Below are positions 59,549 through 64,000 of a DNA stretch of 64,000 nucleotides, piece after piece (within the stretch, counting starts at the first letter, position 1; every line of letters starts with the position of its first letter). This DNA comes from an uncultured Christensenella sp. Its GTDB lineage: Bacteria; Bacillota; Clostridia; Christensenellales; Borkfalkiaceae. Below the pieces are notes generated by a model that was given only the letters and a program-made list of their open reading frames with translations, had not been told where the DNA came from and did not search any database. Where the stretch lies: assembly GCA_910578195.1 (NCBI GenBank), contig CAJTOY010000002.1:72272-136271 (forward strand), in the 5' to 3' direction. Made by a program: the position numbers and the translations under genes.

Positions 59549-59580
59549 AAGCGGGAGCGCAATCGCGCCCCCGCTTTTAT
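59549..59580. terminator. Bidirectional terminator
   Basis: AAGCGGGAGCGC-AATC-GCGCCCCCGCTT with T-rich flanks; ends both the mutase gene and the RHS module 3 immunity gene. Confidence 0.85.
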
Positions 59581-59590
59581 TCTTGCCTAT

Positions 59591-60013
59591 TTAAAACTCT
59601 TCTTCAATCCATTTCAAATACTCTTTTTTACCCGTTTCAAAAGTAAAAAATTGCTCTTCTCCCCTTGATAATGATACTATCGGTAGATTGTGCCCGTTGT
59701 AAAAAATCCATGGTGCAGAAGTAAAAGTTATTATATCCCCTATATCAAGCCCGTAATCGCTTGCCTTGCTTGTATATAATTGAAAAGACATACTACTACT
59801 GCCATACGTAGGGAAATTATGATCTTCCGTTAATATTTCTATCTCTAACACACAATCATATGTTATTTCGACTATTGAGCCGGTTAAAATTACGTAATTA
59901 CTATCGTCAGAATAATATTCAAGCATTCTTCTTCTGTACGGTTCGTTCAAAAAATCGCAAGCAGAAATCAGCGGAGTTAAACAACAAATAAATATTACTA
60001 TTAATTTTTTCAT
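59591..60013 (-). CDS. Lipoprotein, predicted immunity protein of RHS module 3
   Basis: A 140-residue lipoprotein: signal MKKLIVIFICCLTPLIS and lipobox ISAC (Cys19). The body is beta-rich (NYVILTGSIVEITYDCVLEI; DYGLDIGDIITFTSAPWIFY). It follows the module 3 toxin fragment by 21 bases, the place of an immunity gene. An exported, membrane-tethered immunity protein implies that the cognate toxin acts outside the cytoplasmic membrane. No family recognised. Confidence 0.65.
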   Translation of the reverse strand: MKKLIVIFICCLTPLISACDFLNEPYRRRMLEYYSDDSNYVILTGSIVEITYDCVLEIEILTEDHNFPTYGSSSMSFQLYTSKASDYGLDIGDIITFTSAPWIFYNGHNLPIVSLSRGEEQFFTFETGKKEYLKWIEEEF

Positions 60014-60034
60014 AATTTATTCCCTTTTAATTTA

Positions 60035-60835
60035 TTAGTACTCACCCAGCAAAAAGAAATATCCAAATGGACCAAATAAGTTGGATATCGCTAAATACCA
60101 TTTACCTCTATTTATATCTTTTTGACTGTGTGGTCTTGTAGTTACACCGCCAAACATATCGGCAGTTATCTCCCATGGACGATCATAATAACTTCTGTTG
60201 CTCCATTTTCGCCATGATGGCAACCCTATCATTAAACCATAAGTTATAGGACCCATAATCATCTGCTGAACGACATGACCGTATTCGTGTTTTACATCAG
60301 TTTCATTTGCATTGTTACTTAAAAAAATCGCACAAAATGTACCAGATCTGCCGAGTGTAGTTTTAAAAACCGGTGCCCCTTTGTAAAATGACACACTGTC
60401 TGAATTTAACACAGCAGTTTCATCTGAATTAAACGGATTCCAACCTATTGCGTTCATATCGTTTCTTATATTGGAGTCAAAAATTGCAGCAATAGCTACG
60501 CCCACATAACTTATAACAGACACAACAAGTTGCAAAATAAAGTGTCCGGTAGGGTCAATATACATTACTGGATTATTATTACAATACGAGTATAGATTCA
60601 ATCCGCCGAGGATTTCGGGGTCGGCGTAGTCGACTGCGTCCATGTTCAGGAATCTGCCGACTTCAGGGTCGTAATAACGCGTTTGCAGATAGTAAAGTTT
60701 TGTGTCCGTGTCGTAGAAGTACCCGCGGTAGCGGAAAGGGTTTGCGTTTGCTATCGTCTTATTGTACGCCTTGATTGTATGGTTACCCCATGCGTCGTAG
60801 CTGTATTCTACCACAATCTCTCCCGAACTGTCAAG
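60035..60835 (-). pseudogene. Displaced RHS C-terminal module 3 with zinc-protease-like toxin
   Basis: The fragment opens with the same 290-bp RHS core segment as the main gene (YSYDAWGNHTIKAYNKTIAN to NNPVMYIDPTG) but has no start context, so it is silent unless recombined; a GTG at 60814 is only nominal. After DPTG the variable toxin (~165 residues) has two hydrophobic segments, then VKHEYGHVVQQMIMGPITYG and RPWEITADMFGG: HExxH plus a downstream Glu, as in zinc metallopeptidases. The lipoprotein gene after it is the likely immunity gene. Confidence 0.75.
60546..60835 (-). repeat. RHS core segment, copy 3
   Basis: About 290 bp, highly similar to 62173-62462 and 63622-63911. It is the homology through which C-terminal modules can be exchanged. 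Confidence 0.9.
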
Positions 60836-60837
60836 AC

Positions 60838-60872
60838 CAAAAAATAAGCAAGGGCGCGATTGCGCCCTTGCT
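60838..60872 (-). terminator. Terminator after module 2 immunity gene
   Basis: AGCAAGGGCGC-AATC-GCGCCCTTGCT followed by a U-run on the minus strand, directly before RHS core copy 3. It separates module 2 from module 3. Confidence 0.85.
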
Positions 60873-61035
60873 ATTTTGTTGTATCAGTCTTTTAAAATCA
60901 TCACTTCGTCGTATTTAGGTGAATATAATATTTTAATTGATTTATCTGCAAATATGAGGCTATCTTTTAACATTGTTTATAAAATTCTTTTTACGTCTGA
61001 CATTTTTAAAAGAATAAACAAAAATTATTTCTTGA
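60873..61035. other. Short AT-rich spacer
   Basis: No gene seen on either strand; AT-rich sequence between the module 2 immunity gene and its terminator. Confidence 0.5.
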
Positions 61036-61524
61036 CTATGAATTCTTTTTTATCTTTCCTGCAAATATTTTTTCGAATTCTTCCAAGCTACCTTCAACAA
61101 GTAAGTCTTTTTGACAGATAATGCCATGGCTTGCTTCCCATCGAAATACAAACAAATAATAGTAAGCACCATAATCAACGACTTTTTTTATTTTATTTAT
61201 TGGTTTTGTAGTTACAACTCCATTCTGATGATTCCATACGATTTTAATTATTTCATTATCAATCGTAATATCAAAATCCCATTCAAAAAAATTTATTTTA
61301 AATTTTGTTGTAACGAATAAAAGTAATATCAATAATAAAATAATTATTCCATAGAAAATTAACTTATATAAATCAGCTGTTGAATTTGAAATCAGCGCAA
61401 CACCTATACCAACTGGCTCTAGAATAATAAGGCTGATTAAAAACATGATTGATGCTTGCTTATCACGCAGTTTAATAACTTTTTCTTCATAATCACGTCT
61501 TATTTTCCCAACAAATCTAACCAT
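61036..61524 (-). CDS. YcxB-like membrane protein, predicted immunity of module 2
   Basis: A 162-residue protein: basic N-terminus, two helices (ASIMFLISLIILEPVGIGVA and YKLIFYGIIILLLILLLFVT), then a cytoplasmic beta domain of YcxB-like type (FFEWDFDITIDNEIIKIVWN, YYYLFVFRWEASHGIICQKD). The ATG at 61524 is chosen; an in-frame ATG at 61539 also exists, neither with a strong ribosome site. Two-helix membrane immunity proteins fit a pore-forming toxin. Confidence 0.7.
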   Translation of the reverse strand: MVRFVGKIRRDYEEKVIKLRDKQASIMFLISLIILEPVGIGVALISNSTADLYKLIFYGIIILLLILLLFVTTKFKINFFEWDFDITIDNEIIKIVWNHQNGVVTTKPINKIKKVVDYGAYYYLFVFRWEASHGIICQKDLLVEGSLEEFEKIFAGKIKKNS

Positions 61525-61550
61525 AAAACACCATAACATTTAATTAGGAA

Positions 61551-62462
61551 TTAAGTTAATAATCTTTTTATTATTTGCCTAATCCCGGCTGCCGCTGATG
61601 ACAAATAGATTAATTTAGTAAGTGAGTCCCCGAATAACATGGACGTTCCATAAAATAATGAAGCTAAAAATTTTATTTTACCTGTACTTGCAATCATATT
61701 AGTATAAAATTGATCCATTGTTTTGAAATTTCCCAACTTGTTAAATAAACCATTTTTGCCACCGACAAAACCAACACCAAAAGTTGCTGCCCCTTGAAAT
61801 CCACCGCTAATAAATGAACCAACAACTCCAATAGCTGTAATATTTTTGTCTTGATGCAAACCATTGACCAATAAATAATTTGCTGTACTTCCAATCGATC
61901 CAATGCCCGCTGAAATACTAAAAGCAGCTCCAACAGATAATCCATAACCAGCAACTGTCGCCCCGGATGCAACTAAACCTGCAGCGCCACCAAGAACCAT
62001 TGCCGCGCCCATTGCGCCACCCATTATAGCCCCGCCAGCGATACTTCCAAACAATTCCCAACCGCGTCTACCTTCTTGGTATGCAGTAACACCTGAAATA
62101 GTTCCACCGACGACTGCACCTACTGAGACACCTATTAACATTGCAATTGCAAATGCAGATATAGCGAACTGACCGGTAGGGTCAGAATACATAACGGGAT
62201 TATTGTTACAATACGAGTATAGATTCAATCCGCCGAGGGTTTCGGGGTCGGCGTTGTCGACTGCGTCCATGTTCAGGAATCTGCCGACTTCGGGGTCGTA
62301 ATACCTTGTTTTTAAGTAATATAAGCCCGTATCTGTATCATAGAAATAGCTGCGATAGCGGAAAGGGTTTGCGTTTGCTATCGTTTTATTGTACGCCTTG
62401 ATTGTATGGTTACCCCATGCATCGTAGCTGTATTCTACCACAATCTCTCCCGAACTGTCAAG
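61551..62462 (-). pseudogene. Displaced RHS C-terminal module 2 with Gly-zipper membrane toxin
   Basis: Opens with the 290-bp RHS core segment and has no proper start; a GTG at 62507 would extend it through a terminator hairpin, which is unlikely. The toxin part after NPVMYSDPTG (~205 residues) is a string of Gly/Ala-rich hydrophobic helices (ISAFAIAMLIGVSVGAVVGG; IAGGAIMGGAMGAAMVLGGA), then a short polar end. It is related to the module 1 toxin near GFQGAATFGVGFVGGKNGLF. Likely membrane insertion or pore formation. Confidence 0.75.
62173..62462 (-). repeat. RHS core segment, copy 2
   Basis: 290 bp, near identical to copies 1 and 3; it encodes YSYDAWGNHTIKAYNKTIAN, YYDPEVGRFLNMDAVDNAD and the DPTG hinge. 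Confidence 0.9.
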
Positions 62463-62466
62463 ATAG

Positions 62467-62508
62467 AAAAATTGAAAGTGCGAGGGCACAAATTGTGTTC
62501 CCCGCACT
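62467..62508 (-). terminator. Terminator after module 1 immunity gene
   Basis: Imperfect hairpin AGTGCGGGGAACACAA/TTGTGCCCTCGCACT followed by TTTCAATTTTT on the minus strand, directly before RHS core copy 2. Confidence 0.7.
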
Positions 62509-62517
62509 CAAATACCT

Positions 62518-63096
62518 TTATAATGAAATATGTTCTTTATTTATATTGACTTGTTTTAAAGGTAAATCCAATCGTTTACTTATTATCTTTATTTGCTTTT
62601 TTGTTAAGCACTCGCAATATTCTTTTAATCCTTTATCCCGTTCTAATTGAGTTAATGTTACAATTTTATATAAGTTATCAAAAATTATTTCGCTTTCAGT
62701 TTTTCCTTGCTTAAAACGTATTGATAATATATTTGTCAACGGATCACCCAAATCAACGCTTAATGGCAATAGAAACCACATTTTAGGACTCATTTTTCTA
62801 AATCCTAATTCAACGATATCACTCAAATTGATTTTATAAATTATTTTTTTACCTTTAAATCTTAATAATTCATTATCGTTAATTAAAATATATGAATTAT
62901 AGAAACACCTAACAGCGATATAAATTAAGACCGCTATAAAAATAAAACCCAGCATAGCTAAATTACCGTATAATACTTCATAAATTGATTTTGAAAAAAC
63001 ATTCAATACTTGAAATATGATGAACACTAAAATAGAATAATAAAGCAAGTAACTTAAATGCAATGACTTACATAGTTTTATTTTTATTAATTTCAT
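62518..63096 (-). CDS. Two-helix membrane protein, predicted immunity of the active RHS toxin
   Basis: A 192-residue protein: two helices (LSYLLYYSILVFIIFQVLNV; LAMLGFIFIAVLIYIAVRCF) followed by a beta-rich cytoplasmic domain like YcxB/PH domains (NDNELLRFKGKKIIYKINLS) and a C-terminal helix. Its ATG overlaps the RHS stop by one base (TAATG), so the two are coupled in translation, typical of toxin and immunity pairs. Confidence 0.75.
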   Translation of the reverse strand: MKLIKIKLCKSLHLSYLLYYSILVFIIFQVLNVFSKSIYEVLYGNLAMLGFIFIAVLIYIAVRCFYNSYILINDNELLRFKGKKIIYKINLSDIVELGFRKMSPKMWFLLPLSVDLGDPLTNILSIRFKQGKTESEIIFDNLYKIVTLTQLERDKGLKEYCECLTKKQIKIISKRLDLPLKQVNINKEHISL

Positions 63097-64000
63097 TAAT
63101 TATTACCCATTATTTCATAAATAAGATTTTCTAAAATAATATTGAAAGGCGTAAGTATCCCTATTTTTAAATAAATGCGTTCTATTAAAAGTTTGTATCC
63201 GCCTTTCGGAATGAATAAACCTTGTTTACCCATTGAAAAGCCCAAACCAAAATTCGCCGCACCTTGTAAACCTAATAAGAGACCGCTTAAAAACATATCT
63301 TTAATATCAAAAGTCATATTATCATAAAGCTTAGTTTCTAAACAATATATCCCAACACCAGCACCAAAAGCAGCTGACGTTGTTGCACCAAAAGCTATTA
63401 GACCAGTTGTTAAAGACACTGCGGTTTGTCCAAAAAGTGGTGCAGCGGCAAATCCTGCTCCCAAACCAAAAGCTGCACCAATCACCAGTCCCTTTAATCC
63501 ACCGATAACTGCGCCCTTCCACCACTCTTTACCACTTATCTTAGCATCAATTGCTCCTTTAGCTGCGCCAAGACCAACACCTAATAAAGTTGCTATTACA
63601 AAAATAGACCAAACAAATTCACCGGTAGGGTCAACGTACATTACGGGATTGTTGTTACAATACGAGTATAGATTAAGTCCGCCAAGCGTTTCGGGGTCGG
63701 CGTTGTCGACTGCGTCCATGTTCAGGAATCTGCCGACTTCGGGGTCGTAATACCTTGTTTTTAAGTAATATAAGCCCGTATCAGTATCATAGAAGTAGCT
63801 GCGGTAGCGGAAAGGGTTTGCGTTTGCTATCGTCTTATTGTACGCCTTGATTGTATGGTTACCCCATGCATCGTAGCTGTATTCTACCACAATTTCCCCC
63901 GAACTGTCAAGTATGGCTATTATATTTCCCATCATATCCTTACGATAGAAATAAGTTGAAGCATTGTACTTAAAGCTCGATAAGCCCGTCATATCGTAGA
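63096..64000 (-). CDS. RHS-repeat toxin, C-terminal end of the main gene (5' end outside window)
   Basis: The open frame continues past the right edge. Visible are the last YD repeats (YFYRKDMMGNIIAILDSSGE), the RHS-associated core (YYDPEVGRFLNMDAVDNADP) and the cleavage hinge NPVMYVDPTG, then a ~180-residue toxin of Gly-zipper hydrophobic helices (ATLLGVGLGAAKGAIDAKIS; GAVIGGLKGLVIGAAFGLGA; GLQGAANFGLGFSMGKQGLF). RHS proteins encapsulate and deliver C-terminal toxins to neighbours. This toxin is likely membrane-active; the immunity gene follows with TAATG coupling. Confidence 0.9.
   Translation of the reverse strand, partial: YDMTGLSSFKYNASTYFYRKDMMGNIIAILDSSGEIVVEYSYDAWGNHTIKAYNKTIANANPFRYRSYFYDTDTGLYYLKTRYYDPEVGRFLNMDAVDNADPETLGGLNLYSYCNNNPVMYVDPTGEFVWSIFVIATLLGVGLGAAKGAIDAKISGKEWWKGAVIGGLKGLVIGAAFGLGAGFAAAPLFGQTAVSLTTGLIAFGATTSAAFGAGVGIYCLETKLYDNMTFDIKDMFLSGLLLGLQGAANFGLGFSMGKQGLFIPKGGYKLLIERIYLKIGILTPFNIILENLIYEIMGNN
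63622..63911 (-). repeat. RHS core segment, copy 1 (in the main gene)
   Basis: 290 bp shared with the displaced modules. Similarity ends at CTTGACAGTT on the 5' side and at the DPTG codons on the 3' side. Confidence 0.9.

Noticed and set aside
60876..61121. Plus-strand ORF opposite the RHS module 2 immunity gene
   Set aside because: It is antisense to a credible coding gene, AT-rich, without ribosome site or promoter.
1..64000. CRISPR array
   Set aside because: No set of short direct repeats with regular unique spacers was found; the repeats seen are att sites, palindromes, the 132-bp pair and RHS core copies.

Overview
The window reads as chromosome of an uncultured, endospore-forming member of the Clostridia (Bacillota). 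A complete spoIIAA-spoIIAB-sigF operon, Gram-positive style lipoproteins, strong GGAGG ribosome sites and consensus sigma-A promoters support this. There is no rRNA gene, so the lineage cannot be fixed further. The fructan operon, BspA-like repeats and RHS toxins would suit a gut commensal, which is inference.

Layout. 1-7.3 kb (mostly minus): MATE exporter with a structured leader, PLP aminotransferase, spoIIA operon, a PnuC-TfoX read-through gene under a riboswitch-like leader, a flavodiiron protein and a DUF4832 lipoprotein. 7.4-9.7 kb: a large LRR_5 protein. 9.7-11.5 kb: scrambled remnants of a DUF2461 gene and a divergent HxlR regulator/radical-SAM pair. 11.5-13.4 kb: a DUF2130 gene bracketed by a 132-bp repeat.

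13,381-32,047 is an 18.6-kb integrative element inserted in tRNA-Tyr, with identical 55-bp att repeats covering the tRNA 3' half. Its right end carries a tyrosine integrase and a Cro/CI-type repressor. A perfect promoter covered by three operators drives about 24 minus-strand genes. These include a DUF3102-like protein, a PcfJ-like protein, three paralogous membrane-anchored surface proteins, a signal-peptide plus C-terminal-anchor protein, tiny membrane proteins, very basic proteins and a Zot/pI-like morphogenesis ATPase. This looks like an unusual, large inovirus-like (filamentous phage) prophage of a Gram-positive host and is the best candidate for an undescribed system here.

32.0-32.95 kb: five tRNAs on the minus strand, a small ORF, and tRNA-Pro on the plus strand. 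33-49 kb: an 11-gene minus-strand fructan operon (repeat lipoprotein, anchored GH32, ABC importer permeases and binding protein, YesL-like protein, CBM-type lipoprotein, cytoplasmic GH32, GH32-like lipoprotein, fructokinase, MsmK-type ATPase) opposite a LacI-family regulator with palindromic operators between them. Surface GH32 would cut fructan, the importer would take up oligosaccharides, and cytoplasmic GH32 plus fructokinase would feed glycolysis. 50-59.5 kb: housekeeping genes (YwaF-like, ABC-F with an attenuator leader, Na/Pi cotransporter, TrmL, RdgB, YfcE-type phosphodiesterase, a membrane protein, phosphoglucomutase). 59.6-64 kb: the 3' end of an RHS toxin gene followed by two displaced RHS C-terminal toxin/immunity modules.

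Several plus- and minus-strand genes have a perfect promoter whose -10 box ends only 6-8 bases before the ATG, so leaderless mRNAs seem common in this organism.
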